Source: Sporosarcina sp. Marseille-Q4063
GTDB taxonomy: Bacteria; Bacillota; Bacilli; Bacillales_A; Planococcaceae
DNA: 64,000 nt
Assembly (NCBI RefSeq): GCF_018309085.1
Contig: NZ_CP070502.1
Coordinates: 2,475,001 to 2,539,000, forward strand
Reading direction: 5' to 3'
Part shown: positions 11,670-21,174 of the stretch, in pieces
Layout of the letters: each line of letters begins with the position of its first letter
Position numbering within the stretch: the first letter of the stretch is position 1
Translations under genes and position numbers: made by a program
The notes under the pieces: model-generated
Database searches by the model: none
What the model saw: the letters and a program-made list of their open reading frames with translations, nothing else
Told to the model about the DNA's origin: nothing

Positions 11670-13214
11670 TTATCGCTCAAGTTCTCTATAACCTGTTTCA
11701 GCTTTAAATTTAACTTCAGCATAATGGACTTCATTTTTTCCATTGGAAGAGACGAGTGTACCAATAATAGCCGCTAGAAATCCTGCAGGAACTGACACAA
11801 TTGCAGGGTTCGTATATGGGAAAATTGGATTTCCGACGAAAAATGCCGCACCTTCTACAGGATTCACCACACTCGGGCTCATGGCAACGAGAACGAGGGC
11901 AACGATTAACCCCGTTAACATAGAAGCAACTGCTCCTGTCGTATTGAATCGTTTCCAGTAGATTGTAAAAAGAATTGTTGGAACGTTTGCTGAAGCCGCA
12001 ATACAGAAGGCTAGAGAAACAAGGAACGCGACATTAAGTTTTTCGGATCCGAGTGCTAAAAGAATGGAGACCACAGAGACACTAAGCGCCGCAATTCGAG
12101 CCGCGTTCACAGCCTGTTTCTCTGTCACTTTTCCTTTCTTAATGATTTCTCCATAGATATCATGTGCAATTGCTGAAGCACCTGACAATACTAGACCCGC
12201 AACAACTGCGAGAATTGTAGCAAACGCAACTGCGGCAACAAATGACTCTAAGAGTTCACCGCCCAACACACCGGCGAGCATCGGTGCAGCCATATTACCT
12301 GCAGCATTTTCAGCAATAATTGCATCTGCCCCGACAAATTTTGCAGCCCCAAATCCTAGGAAGATTGTGAGTACATAAAATATTCCGATAATCCAAACCG
12401 CATAGATGACAGAGGAACGCGCTGTTTTTGCATCTTTAACTGTAAAGAAACGCATTAAAATATGCGGTAAACCGGCTGTTCCCAAAACGAGTGCAATGAG
12501 GACGGATATAAGCCCAATTGGATCTTTATAAATGACCCCCGAATGAAGAAAGGCTTCCCCGTGCGGCGTTGCGGTTCTCATTGCATCAAACATCCCGATA
12601 AAGTTAAAGTTGAATTTCAATAGAACAAGGAAAGAGATAATAATGGTTCCAGCCATTAGCAAAATGGCTTTAATAATTTGCACCCAACTCGTCGCAGTCA
12701 TTCCGCCAAATAGGACATAGACGGTCATCATAACACCGACAATTAAAACTGAAATCCAATAATCAATGCCTAACAGTAATTTAATCAATGCACCGGCACC
12801 GACAAGTTGAGCAAGCATATAAAATAATACAATCGTGATTGTATTTAATGCGGCCGCCCCACGAATTTTTCTGGCTTGGAAACGAGAACCAATCATATCG
12901 GCCATTGTATATTTGCCTAGGTTTCGAAGGGGTTCGGCGATTAAAAATAAGACTACTAAGTATGCGGTTAACCAACCGACGCTATAATAAAAACCATCAA
13001 ATCCGTTTAGAGAAATGGCGCCAGCAATTCCAAGGAATGAGGCTGCGGATAGATAATCTCCGGCAATGGCCATTCCGTTTTGCCATCCGGTCAAAGAGCC
13101 GCCAGCAGTATAAAAATCACTTGCGGTTGTTGTTTGTTTCGCGGCCCAATATGTAATACCGAGCGTAAGGCCAATTACGCCGACAAAAATTGCTATGGAT
13201 AGGATATCCACCAA
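11670..13214 (-). CDS. actP: Cation/acetate symporter, SSS family
   Basis: A 514-residue sodium:solute symporter with about 13 membrane helices. Close to the ActP/YwcA group: SDFYTAGGSLTGWQNGMAIAGDYLSAASFLGIAG region near residues 32-65 and GGMTATSWVQIIKAILL near 169-185. It should import acetate and similar short monocarboxylates with a cation. It is preceded by a DUF485 gene, the standard partner (YwcB-YwcA in B. subtilis, YjcH-ActP in E. coli), which strengthens the call. Start ATG is followed by VDILSIAIFVGVIG, the first membrane helix; AAAGGGGGAA lies upstream. Confidence 0.93.
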   Translation of the reverse strand: MVDILSIAIFVGVIGLTLGITYWAAKQTTTASDFYTAGGSLTGWQNGMAIAGDYLSAASFLGIAGAISLNGFDGFYYSVGWLTAYLVVLFLIAEPLRNLGKYTMADMIGSRFQARKIRGAAALNTITIVLFYMLAQLVGAGALIKLLLGIDYWISVLIVGVMMTVYVLFGGMTATSWVQIIKAILLMAGTIIISFLVLLKFNFNFIGMFDAMRTATPHGEAFLHSGVIYKDPIGLISVLIALVLGTAGLPHILMRFFTVKDAKTARSSVIYAVWIIGIFYVLTIFLGFGAAKFVGADAIIAENAAGNMAAPMLAGVLGGELLESFVAAVAFATILAVVAGLVLSGASAIAHDIYGEIIKKGKVTEKQAVNAARIAALSVSVVSILLALGSEKLNVAFLVSLAFCIAASANVPTILFTIYWKRFNTTGAVASMLTGLIVALVLVAMSPSVVNPVEGAAFFVGNPIFPYTNPAIVSVPAGFLAAIIGTLVSSNGKNEVHYAEVKFKAETGYRELER

Positions 13215-13285
13215 TAAATTCCCCCTTTATTTTAACATCGTAGAATAAGGCCGACCTAATCCGTCAACTTTAAAGCCAATAAGTT

Positions 13286-13606
13286 TTATAGAACGTTTTT
13301 CTTTAGAATTTCTTCCACGTCTTTATCAAATTCTTTTGCTTTGTTCATATAAATAGAGGTTAGAACCCACACCATAATGAAGATGCCAAAAGAGTACACC
13401 CATGTCCAAGTCATCCAGCCAATTGCGCGAGCTTCAAGAATAGAGGTGTAACTAGTAAGAATCGGTAATGTGAAAAAGACGACAAAAAAGAAAATGACAT
13501 AAGGTCTGGAAAAAGCGTTTTTACGTTTAACTAAACTTTTGAATTCTGGTGTGTTAATGATTTTTTCAAAATCTAAATCTTTGTTTTTTTGATTTTTACT
13601 CATCAT
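13286..13606 (-). CDS. DUF485 membrane protein (YwcB-like)
   Basis: A 106-residue protein with two membrane helices (~30-52 and ~62-84) and charged termini, typical of DUF485. The conserved FKSLVKRKNAFSRPYVIFFFV stretch leads into helix one. Family members are always small and usually precede an acetate symporter; this one lies about 70 bases upstream of actP on the same strand. It may assist or modulate the transporter. AGGAGATCAG precedes the start, with two adjacent ATG codons. Confidence 0.88.
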   Translation of the reverse strand: MMSKNQKNKDLDFEKIINTPEFKSLVKRKNAFSRPYVIFFFVVFFTLPILTSYTSILEARAIGWMTWTWVYSFGIFIMVWVLTSIYMNKAKEFDKDVEEILKKNVL

Positions 13607-13806
13607 CTGATCTCCTTCGTTTTAATATATTTTTAACTTGTAAGCAGATCTAAGTACTCCTTTCATAATGATCATTGATGCTAGATTAATAGAATTGGAA
13701 AATTAGGAAAATACCTAGTAGACTGACGATAACAATTTATCAGATAACATGCAAGTGTTTTTATATTAATTCTAATTAAGCGGGAGCCAGATATCTTCAG
13801 ACAAGG

Positions 13807-13840
13807 AAAGCCCTTGATTCTGAAGAGAATCAAGGGCTTT
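13807..13840. terminator. Inverted repeat downstream of ykoF
   Basis: AAAGCCCTTGATTCT and AGAATCAAGGGCTTT form a perfect 15-bp stem with a 4-base loop. TTTT follows on the plus strand. It lies after ykoF and upstream of the DUF485 gene, so it probably insulates the two minus-strand units, although its T-run is better in the plus direction. Confidence 0.65.
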
Positions 13841-13879
13841 TTAAATAAGACGGGGTCCGACCATCAACATTTCAACATC

Positions 13880-14491
13880 TTATATAATTCCTTCATGTGA
13901 AGGACTATTAATACTCATATTCACTGTCATAACGAGGTGGCGGTGTTCTTCGGATCTTGCGTTTGCAAAAGTTTCTTCCAAAAATGCAAATACATCATGA
14001 AGATCACCGTGCAATCCACTCGCGTAATGCATGCTCTCATTTAACACACCATGCTCTTTTGCGCGGTCTCTTTCTGTATAAATGACCGACATATAATCCG
14101 GATTATTCATTGGATATAAAGTGAATTGCGATGATACATATTGCCGCATATCGGAAACTTTCAATTCATTCAACAGGACATCATCTTTCTCTAAATAAAC
14201 ATCGCCTGCCGTATCCCCTGGACAGCCAATTGAAAAAGTCCCATTAAAGGCGACGTGCGCACCTGTTTTCGTGGCTTGGAAAATAACGGCTTTTGCTGTG
14301 TCAAACACATGAATTTCTTTTCCGCGCATAACTGTGCTGACGTCATCTGTATGCATCCAAACATTCGACGTATCTGCTTCCGCGAGCGCGCCTTTAATGA
14401 TTTCAATAAAATTGTCCGCCATCGGATGAATTGAAAACCTCAATCCTACAATCGGACTTGTTCCGCAAGAAATATTATTATTCATTTTCAT
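13880..14491 (-). CDS. ykoF: YkoF-family thiamine/HMP-binding protein
   Basis: A 203-residue protein very like B. subtilis YkoF, which binds thiamine and its pyrimidine precursor HMP and works with the YkoEDC importer. Two tandem YkoF domains are seen: residues ~8-95 (CGTSPIVGLRFSIHPMADNF, FNGTFSIGCPGD) and ~105-195 (SQFTLYPMNNPDYMSVI, VMTVNMSINSPS). No ykoEDC genes are present here, so it stands alone or serves transporter genes elsewhere. AGGAGGAAATGAAA precedes the start. The upstream leader carries an attenuator-like terminator. Confidence 0.9.
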   Translation of the reverse strand: MKMNNNISCGTSPIVGLRFSIHPMADNFIEIIKGALAEADTSNVWMHTDDVSTVMRGKEIHVFDTAKAVIFQATKTGAHVAFNGTFSIGCPGDTAGDVYLEKDDVLLNELKVSDMRQYVSSQFTLYPMNNPDYMSVIYTERDRAKEHGVLNESMHYASGLHGDLHDVFAFLEETFANARSEEHRHLVMTVNMSINSPSHEGII

Positions 14492-14511
14492 TTCCTCCTA
14501 TTTTCCCCTAC

Positions 14512-14581
14512 AAAAAAAGCCACATCCGTGAAGATGCAGCTACTTTTCACGTATCAAATAAGGATTTACGAACGCATCTTC
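14512..14581 (-). promoter_or_regulatory. Attenuator-like leader of ykoF
   Basis: On the minus strand an intrinsic terminator (AGCTGCATC, loop TTCAC, GGATGTGGCT, then seven T; 14541 to 14512) lies about 20 bases before the ykoF ribosome binding site. The terminator's 5' arm and loop, GCATCTTC, can instead pair perfectly with GAAGATGC at 14581-14574. The two structures exclude each other, which is the layout of a transcription attenuator. No THI-box (TPP riboswitch) core was recognised. A TATACT -10-like box lies upstream near 14600. Confidence 0.55.
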
Positions 14582-14713
14582 TAGCGCACCAAGTATAGAC
14601 GAGGAAAATGATCCTGTATATAGGCAAAAGTAATTATGAGAAAGAAGAATTCTATCCAACTAGTACTTTAAATGGTAGTATAAAATTAAATAGGCTTATT
14701 AAAGGAGACTTCA

Positions 14714-15238
14714 ATGAAAATCGAATACAATTTAGCGGCGGAAGACTATATACACTTTAATTTGTTTCACCTTAAACATTCTAAAACATCCCTTAAATCA
14801 TTGTATTTACAAAGATACTTATCACCCCTATTTTTTATCCTGGTCTCAATTGTTTTTGCAATCATGGGTGATCTGCACTTATTAAGTACACTTACACCTT
14901 TTTTAGTGTTAAGTATATTGTGGGTGATTTTTTATCCGAAATTATTTTATCGACATGTCAGGAAAAACGTGCAGAAAATGTTCAAAGAAGGGAAAAATGA
15001 TGCTTTGCTAGGTGAGCACACAATGATCTTAATGGACGAAGGATTTGTGGAATCAAATTCAACTGGCGAATCAAAAGCAAAGTGGTCGGGCATTCAAGAA
15101 GTTAAAGAAGATGAAGCGTATCTGTATTTGTATAATAGTGCGGTCAGCGCATATATCATCCCAAAAAGAGATCTATCAAATCAGCTAGAAATTAAAAACT
15201 ATATTCATTCTAATGTTAAGGAGGAGGCGGAGTCATGA
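14714..15238 (+). CDS. YcxB-like membrane protein
   Basis: A 174-residue protein with two central membrane helices (~32-50 and ~54-72) and a C-terminal soluble region (GFVESNSTGESKAKWSGIQEV...YIIPKRDL) that fits the YcxB-like C-terminal domain. Proteins of this type have no assigned function. A AAAGGAGA motif precedes the ATG. The stop overlaps the start of the acetamidase gene by four bases (GTCATGACA), so the two are translationally coupled. Confidence 0.75.
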   Translation: MKIEYNLAAEDYIHFNLFHLKHSKTSLKSLYLQRYLSPLFFILVSIVFAIMGDLHLLSTLTPFLVLSILWVIFYPKLFYRHVRKNVQKMFKEGKNDALLGEHTMILMDEGFVESNSTGESKAKWSGIQEVKEDEAYLYLYNSAVSAYIIPKRDLSNQLEIKNYIHSNVKEEAES

Positions 15239-16137
15239 CAGTATTATCCCATGATTCAGGAATCATTTATGAATTCAATAAAGAAAACCCACCTACGAAG
15301 GTGATATCTTCAGGAACGACAATCACCATTGAAACGTATGATTGTTTTCAAAATCAAATTCAATCCGAAGAAACTGTCGTTACAGCAATTGATTGGAATA
15401 AAATTAACCCAGCAACAGGACCTATCTTTATAAAAGACGCAATGCCTGGAGATATTCTGAAAGTCAAAATAGAGAAAATCGAAATTGGAGACCAAGGCGT
15501 CATGGTAGTTGGCCCGGATTTAGGAATAATGGGTCATAAAATTGAAGAGATGGAATCAAAAATACTCCCGATAAAAAATGATGAAATCTTGTTCAATGAA
15601 ATTGCCATCCCGTTGAATAAAATGATTGGTGTCATCGGTGTTGCTCCTGAAGGCGAAGGTGTCAATTGCGGGACGCCGGGTGCGCATGGCGGAAATATGG
15701 ATAATAAAATGGTGGCAGAAGGGGCTACAATTTATTTCCCGGTGTTTGTTGAGGGTGCGCTCTTTGGTCTTGGTGACCTTCACGCAGCAATGGGAGACGG
15801 TGAGGTGAGCGTCTCGGGCGTTGAAGTGCCGGGAGCTGTAACAGTTAAATTGGAAGTCATCAAAGGCGAAAGTTTGGTGCATCCAATGTTGGAAAACGAA
15901 GAGGTATTTACGCAAATCGTTTCAGCTGTGACATTGGATGAGGCGGCGAAATTATCGGCATCACTGATGATTGAGCGTATCTCTGAAAAATCCGGTCTTC
16001 CAATTAGTGAAGTTAGTATGCTGATGAGTGCAATTGGACAGTCCGAGATTTGTCAAGTTGTCGATCCTCTCATGACTGCTCGATTTGCTGTGCCAAAGTG
16101 GCTGTTGGAAAAACTGAATGTAAGTTTAATTGGTTAG
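15235..16137 (+). CDS. Acetamidase/formamidase family protein
   Basis: A 300-residue soluble enzyme of the FmdA/AmdA family, which hydrolyses short amides such as formamide or acetamide to acid and ammonia. Recognisable stretches are GPIFIKDAMPGDILKVKI, the Gly-rich CGTPGAHGGNMDNK near residue 145-160, and the FGLGDLHAAMGDGEVSVSGVE metal/active-site region near 178-198. Length is typical of the Bacillus group. GGAGGAGGCG precedes the start, inside the end of the upstream gene. The exact amide is unknown. Confidence 0.9.
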   Translation: MTVLSHDSGIIYEFNKENPPTKVISSGTTITIETYDCFQNQIQSEETVVTAIDWNKINPATGPIFIKDAMPGDILKVKIEKIEIGDQGVMVVGPDLGIMGHKIEEMESKILPIKNDEILFNEIAIPLNKMIGVIGVAPEGEGVNCGTPGAHGGNMDNKMVAEGATIYFPVFVEGALFGLGDLHAAMGDGEVSVSGVEVPGAVTVKLEVIKGESLVHPMLENEEVFTQIVSAVTLDEAAKLSASLMIERISEKSGLPISEVSMLMSAIGQSEICQVVDPLMTARFAVPKWLLEKLNVSLIG

Positions 16138-16149
16138 TATAATTCAAAT

Positions 16150-16185
16150 TCCCCCTATCTCTCTTAAAAGATAGGGGGAGTTTTT
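16150..16185. terminator. Bidirectional terminator between acetamidase and topB
   Basis: CCCCCTATCT pairs with AGATAGGGGG over an 8-base loop, followed by five T on the plus strand. The two flanking genes converge on it, so it likely ends both transcripts. Confidence 0.85.
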
Positions 16186-18322
16186 AACTAGAACTTCTCT
16201 CAAATTCCAGGTTAAGTTTTTGTCCTTCTAACTTTAAAGAAGCATTGAATTTATTGCCGTTTTTTGCAACAAATCCGCTAATGACGTTTGTCTGACCTTT
16301 TGTACATAGATGTTTCACTTGTGTTGGCGTGATTTTCTTTTTCAGAAAAAACCCTGGAAATGTTTGCTTGCAGCCGTCTTTGTATGCGGTGCATCCATAG
16401 AATCCTTTTCGAGTGACAATCATACCTTTTTTGCACGTCGGACAAGGAGCGACTTCGACATTTCTTCTTGGCGATTTAGCCGTCGAGGGAATAGATTTCA
16501 CTTGGAAAGTTGCGGATTCAATTTGCCCTGGAACATTTTGTATCAATGAATCTAGGAATTTCTCGATATTGCTTAAAAAATGATCAGCGGCGCCATCGCC
16601 ATTGCCGATTTTTCGTAAATAGGTTTCCCATTTAGCCGTCATCGAAGGGCTGGCGAGTAAGCTGCCTTCAATTGCTTCGCATAAAATACGTCCTTTATCG
16701 GTTAGAGATACAATGTTTTTGGTTACTTGAATATAACCGTGTTTTTTTATCGTTTCGATAATTCCACTTCGCGTCGCTTCGGTTCCAAGACCTTCGATTT
16801 CTTTTAATATCTCTGTTTCCTCATTGTCTTCGACGAACTTTCCGCATGTTTTCATCAAGGTGATGAGTTGACCTTCTGTATATGGTTTCGGAGGTGTTGT
16901 TTTACCTTCGTGAATAGCAATCTTGCTGTTGACGGGCTCATTTTGTCGAAGTGGAGGTAAAGTTTCTTCTTTTTCTTTTTTGGAACTTGGAAATAACGCT
17001 TTCCAACCAAGATCCCGCTCTGTTTTTCCTGTCGTGAAAAACGGTAGTTTGTTGATATCTGTCGTTATTTTCGTTTCCGTGTAGAGGTAGTCCGTATGAA
17101 AAATCCCAAGTGTTGTTCGGACAATCTCTTCATAAAGTTTCCGTTCATTTGGTGGTAGCTTAGCAAGCGCAGCCTCTGTTGGAACTTTTTTTGTCGGAAT
17201 GATGGCGTAATGCTCTTTAACTTTTGCGTTGTCAACATAGCGTTTTTTCGGTTGACGCGAATGAATCGGAAACGGTTGCTTAATGAGTGATTGGTAGTCT
17301 TCAACTTGATCAACCAAATATGCGAATTCACTCGTTGTAATATGTCGGGAATCCGTACGCGGATAGGTGACAAGCTTTTTTTCGTACAAATTTTGCATCG
17401 TTTTTAAGACGTTCGCAGGACTCATTTTCCATCGTCGATTTGCAGCTGCTTGCAAAGTCGATAATGAATGGAGTTGAGGCGGCGGAATGCGTTTGTCTTT
17501 TTGTTGAACGGACGTGATAACGCCTGGCGAGTTTGGTTGTATATTGTGTTTCTTGAGTAATTCAACAATTTCTTCCCGTGTTTTCGTTTTTACTTTAGCT
17601 TTTCCTTTATAAGAACCTTTTTCAGCGGTAAATAAGGCGTCTACTTCAAAAAACGGCTCAGAGACGAAGTTTTCAATTTCTTTTAGACGTTCATAAATCA
17701 GATAGACAGTAGGGGATTGAACGCGTCCAATTGGAAAAACTTGTTCGTATCCTTTTGCTTTTAATAAAAGAGTGTATAGACGAGAACCGTTCATGCCAAC
17801 GAGCCAATCGCTAATTTGACGGGCTTTGGCTTCTTCGTAAAGTAGTAAATCCTTTTCGTTGTCCCGCAAATTCATGAAGCCTTTTCGAATTTCATCAATT
17901 TCCAAAGAATTAATCCAAAGCCTTTTGATCGTTTTATTCCGTGCGCCTGTTTGATTGAAAATGCTGTAGAAAATGTTCGATCCTTCGCGGTCCACGTCGC
18001 AGGCGTTAATAATGGTTGAGGCAGAAAGTATTAGTTTTTTCACGGCTTGAAACTGCGCGTACTTACCTTTTGCCACTTGGAATTCATAGCGTTCCGGTAA
18101 GATTGGCAAACTGCCTAAAGTCCACCGATTCCAACGTGCATCATAGGCTTTCGGTTCTTTTAATTCGACAAGATGTCCGATGCCCCATGTAATAAAAGCA
18201 CCTTGTGGGAAGAGCTGACTTTGTGCTAATTCGATATGCGTTTTATGCCGACTTTTGATAGTAAAAGCTTCGGCGTAAGCCTTGGCTTGGGATGGTTTTT
18301 CTGCTAGGATGACTGTTTTCAT
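16184..18322 (-). CDS. topB: DNA topoisomerase III
   Basis: A 712-residue type IA topoisomerase that passes single strands to decatenate DNA. The Toprim domain carries Glu in LAEKPSQAK (~8) and DVDREG (~109-114); the catalytic Tyr is in LVTYPRTDSRH (~318); the C-terminus ends in a Cys4 zinc finger (CPTCKKGM...YGCTAYKDGC, ~630-655) and a short extra domain. Length matches B. subtilis TopB (about 727). Start ATG with AAAGAGGTG upstream. It is intact, unlike two related fragments a few kilobases away. The promoter carries a LexA-like operator. Confidence 0.95.
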   Translation of the reverse strand: MKTVILAEKPSQAKAYAEAFTIKSRHKTHIELAQSQLFPQGAFITWGIGHLVELKEPKAYDARWNRWTLGSLPILPERYEFQVAKGKYAQFQAVKKLILSASTIINACDVDREGSNIFYSIFNQTGARNKTIKRLWINSLEIDEIRKGFMNLRDNEKDLLLYEEAKARQISDWLVGMNGSRLYTLLLKAKGYEQVFPIGRVQSPTVYLIYERLKEIENFVSEPFFEVDALFTAEKGSYKGKAKVKTKTREEIVELLKKHNIQPNSPGVITSVQQKDKRIPPPQLHSLSTLQAAANRRWKMSPANVLKTMQNLYEKKLVTYPRTDSRHITTSEFAYLVDQVEDYQSLIKQPFPIHSRQPKKRYVDNAKVKEHYAIIPTKKVPTEAALAKLPPNERKLYEEIVRTTLGIFHTDYLYTETKITTDINKLPFFTTGKTERDLGWKALFPSSKKEKEETLPPLRQNEPVNSKIAIHEGKTTPPKPYTEGQLITLMKTCGKFVEDNEETEILKEIEGLGTEATRSGIIETIKKHGYIQVTKNIVSLTDKGRILCEAIEGSLLASPSMTAKWETYLRKIGNGDGAADHFLSNIEKFLDSLIQNVPGQIESATFQVKSIPSTAKSPRRNVEVAPCPTCKKGMIVTRKGFYGCTAYKDGCKQTFPGFFLKKKITPTQVKHLCTKGQTNVISGFVAKNGNKFNASLKLEGQKLNLEFERSSS

Positions 18323-18349
18323 GACAACACCTCTTTTCCTTTAATGATA

Positions 18350-18372
18350 GAAACGTTAGTTCTATTATTATC
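18350..18372 (-). promoter_or_regulatory. topB promoter with LexA-like box
   Basis: On the minus strand an extended -10 (TGC GATAAT, 18372-18367) is followed three bases later by GAACTAACGTTTC (18362-18350), which resembles the Bacillus SOS box GAAC-N4-GTTY. The same arrangement recurs twice near 25.3 and 25.5 kb. Control by LexA is inferred from the motif only. Confidence 0.5.
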
Positions 18373-18483
18373 GCATAACTTTAGAATGTTTTCTAATTTG
18401 ATTTGCTTAGGAAGGGGAGTATTGGAGGAGAATAAAATGGATGGGATAATAAGTGTGTATTTCGTTTTCATAGGGTAAGCCCT

Positions 18484-19531
18484 TTTTTAATACTATCTAG
18501 TACTTTTACGGTTTTTTCTAGGAGGATCTCTTCTAAAGCAACGCTTGCAGTTCCTGGATACGTAAGGTACTTCTTTTCATAAAGCGATTGGGCTACCTTT
18601 AAAACCTTATCGGATGTCCATCCTTTATATTTGCTTGTGATCTAGCCTTGTAAATTTGAAAGATTAAATAAGTATGGGTGATATTCTCTTTTCCGTTCAA
18701 CTTGTTTGTTGTGGAAGCTGTTTGATTGGCTAGCGCTTGTTCAATACGTATAAGCATTTCCTTAGTTTCGAGCTTTTCTTTGTTATTTTCAAAATATGTT
18801 CCTTTATATTCTTGTTCATCTTTAGTTTTAAATGTCGCTTCAAGTTTAAAGAAATCTTTTGGTACAAAGTTTTCTATTTCTTTATCTCGATCATAAATAA
18901 CTTTTAAGGTCGGCATTAATACTCGTCCAATATTTAAGTCTTGTCCTGCGCCTTTCTGATACTGCAATGTTGCCACTGAGGTTAAGTTGATGCCAATTAC
19001 CCAATCAGCCCATTGTTGGCTAATACCAGCATCTAGAAGGGGTCTCATTTCAGTATTAGGTTTTATGTTTTGAAGTCCTTTTAACACCTCTTCGGGTGTC
19101 CACTCATTTTGCAGAAGTCGATATACTTTTTTCTGTGTTTTGAGATTGTAAATAATCGTATCTCCTATAACTTGACCTTCTCTATCAAAATCACAGGCTG
19201 AAATAATCATATCTACATCATTACGTTTCATTAAGCTATAAATAATCTTCAACTGCTTTTTAGCCCCAGAATCTTCTTTCCCTCGATTTCGCGGATCGCT
19301 TTTCACCTTGTATCGAAAACCCGATGGAATGAAGGGAAAGTTCTCTAAATCCCATCTTGTCATTTTTTCATCATAATCCTTTGCATCGTAGAGTTGGAGC
19401 AGGTATCCAAACGCCCAAGTAATAATATATCCATTACCTTCGAAATAACCGTCTGTTCTGTTTTTGATTTTTAAAGCATCTGCGATATTTTTTGCAACAG
19501 AAGGTTTCTCGGTGATAATTAATTTGAGCAC
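18484..19531 (-). pseudogene. Truncated, frameshifted second topoisomerase III gene
   Basis: The first ~300 codons read as a TopB of a different subfamily from the intact neighbour: ITEKPSVAKNIADAL, SACDFDREGQVIGD (Toprim) and NIGRVLMPTLKVIYDRD. Near 18690 the frame shifts; the continuation HPYLFNLSNLQG then meets a TAG at 18644-18642, and a further stretch YEKKYLTYPGTAS shows the catalytic-Tyr motif with changed neighbours (usual YPRTDS). The rest of the gene is absent. It looks like a decayed mobile-element or plasmid-type topB. The opening ATG has AGGAGGTTAAAT upstream. Confidence 0.85.
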
Positions 19532-19600
19532 AATTTAACCTCCTATCGGTAATAATTGTTGTCTTTTGTTAAGTTTCTCTGACTTGAATTGAACAGGAGT

Positions 19601-21076
19601 TTAAAGATTCCTCTTATCGATAATTTCTAGATAGTCTGCGGCGCTATATCTATATTGGGCACAACCACTTAAAATATCATAAGCTATAGAATAGACATTA
19701 CCCTCTTCAATATTGTTACAAATAAAGTATGCTATATTGGTGAAAATATCATAGTTTTGGAACTGACCGTAACCGGTTGACTCGACATATTTATTATCAA
19801 TGGCTTGTAATATCTCAATTTGGTCGACTTGTTCAAATTGCAAAATAACCTTTCCAAATGACTGTAAATTATTTTCGACTATATAATCACAAATTCTATC
19901 GGCTTGAACTAAACTATTAATGAATTCTGTGACTTGCATATCTAATATTTCATTTTGAATTTTCTCTAAGACGATTTTTTTATCGAAATCATTACTTCGA
20001 TGATTTAATTTAATTTCTATATCATTTAATATTTCATCAACAGCATCGTACCGTTTGAATTTATTTCTACTTGTACACTTTTCAACTACAAATGTCAGCA
20101 AGTGTTCAATATCTGTGGAACCCGTCGTGAATACATAATCTATCAGTTTACCTAATGAATATATATCGCTTTTTTTATCAAGTTTTGTAAAATCCCCTAT
20201 TGCTAAAGGATCTACAAATAGATGATTGTTTTTCACGGTTGCTGTTGACTTCAAACTTCTCTCAATTGATTCATCTTTACTTAGCCCAAAATCGCACAGT
20301 ACAAAATCATTCCCTAATTTTAACACATTACCAAGATGTAAATCCCTATGAATGATATTATTTTCATGAGCATACTTCATTCCATGTAATACGTCATAAA
20401 TTATCTTCATTTTTTCCTCGAATGAAATATCAACTTCTTTACCGAGATATTCAAATAAGTTTTTATCGGCCCTTTCCATTAAATAAGAAAAGGTTTCGGG
20501 ATCATAGCTAAACACGTTTAAAACTTGTGGACAATCCCGGAGTTTGTACATATTCTCAAATTCGTATTTCATTCTTCTTTGAAAGTCTTGGTTATTGCTG
20601 TAAATAGGATTTAATTCTTTTCTTAAAATCCCCTTTTTCACTTTCTTAATAATACAGTATGAACCTCGGTCGATAATGTCGTCATTAGATAGTTGTAATA
20701 AGCCGTTAGGAGGGTTGTTCACCTCGATATCGTTCCTTTTAAGGAATCTAATCGACTTTTCAAAAATACTGTCAGAAAACTCTTTGTTGTATGTCGAATG
20801 CTTAAAGATATTAAGGATGCCCTCTATTAGTTTAATTCTTTTATCTTCGTTTATATCTTTGAACTGGTCATAGAGATACTCAATTTCATTGAACTTGAAG
20901 TTTGAATAGCTGTCGAAATAGTCTTCAATATCTAAGTAATCGATAGATAAAATAGACATGTCAAAATAGGCATCTAACATTAAGCCGTTATAATTCCAAC
21001 CAGTTTCAGTAGATTTTCTATCCCACAATATACGGTCAAAATACTTAAGTAGCTTCACATACTCGTCCAGTTTCAT
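19601..21076 (-). CDS. Eukaryotic-like protein kinase with novel flanking domains
   Basis: A 491-residue soluble protein with a Hanks-type kinase domain at ~132-345. Visible: a weak Gly loop (DRGSYCIIKKV), Lys in RKELNP, catalytic loop IIHRDLHLGNVL (Asp ~245), CDFGLSK (~262), and DKKSDIYSLGKL. Catalytic residues are complete, so it should be active. Flanks of ~130 residues (N) and ~145 residues (C) match nothing I recognise. No membrane helix or PASTA repeats, so it is not PrkC-like. AGGAGGATAAGACT precedes the ATG. It lies 98 bases after an HNH nuclease gene on the same strand, with AT-rich codons unlike topB. Possible defence role; unproven. Confidence 0.8.
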   Translation of the reverse strand: MKLDEYVKLLKYFDRILWDRKSTETGWNYNGLMLDAYFDMSILSIDYLDIEDYFDSYSNFKFNEIEYLYDQFKDINEDKRIKLIEGILNIFKHSTYNKEFSDSIFEKSIRFLKRNDIEVNNPPNGLLQLSNDDIIDRGSYCIIKKVKKGILRKELNPIYSNNQDFQRRMKYEFENMYKLRDCPQVLNVFSYDPETFSYLMERADKNLFEYLGKEVDISFEEKMKIIYDVLHGMKYAHENNIIHRDLHLGNVLKLGNDFVLCDFGLSKDESIERSLKSTATVKNNHLFVDPLAIGDFTKLDKKSDIYSLGKLIDYVFTTGSTDIEHLLTFVVEKCTSRNKFKRYDAVDEILNDIEIKLNHRSNDFDKKIVLEKIQNEILDMQVTEFINSLVQADRICDYIVENNLQSFGKVILQFEQVDQIEILQAIDNKYVESTGYGQFQNYDIFTNIAYFICNNIEEGNVYSIAYDILSGCAQYRYSAADYLEIIDKRNL

Positions 21077-21174
21077 AGTCTTATCCTCCTGTCAATATAT
21101 CACCAAATTTAGTGTGTTTATGTTTCCAAATTAGGGTGAATGGTTTTTAGAATCCTTACTATTGAACCTATTTA

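Noticed and set aside
14492..14700. TPP riboswitch before ykoF
   Set aside because: The expected CTGAGA and ACCTGATCTGG-type cores are not present.
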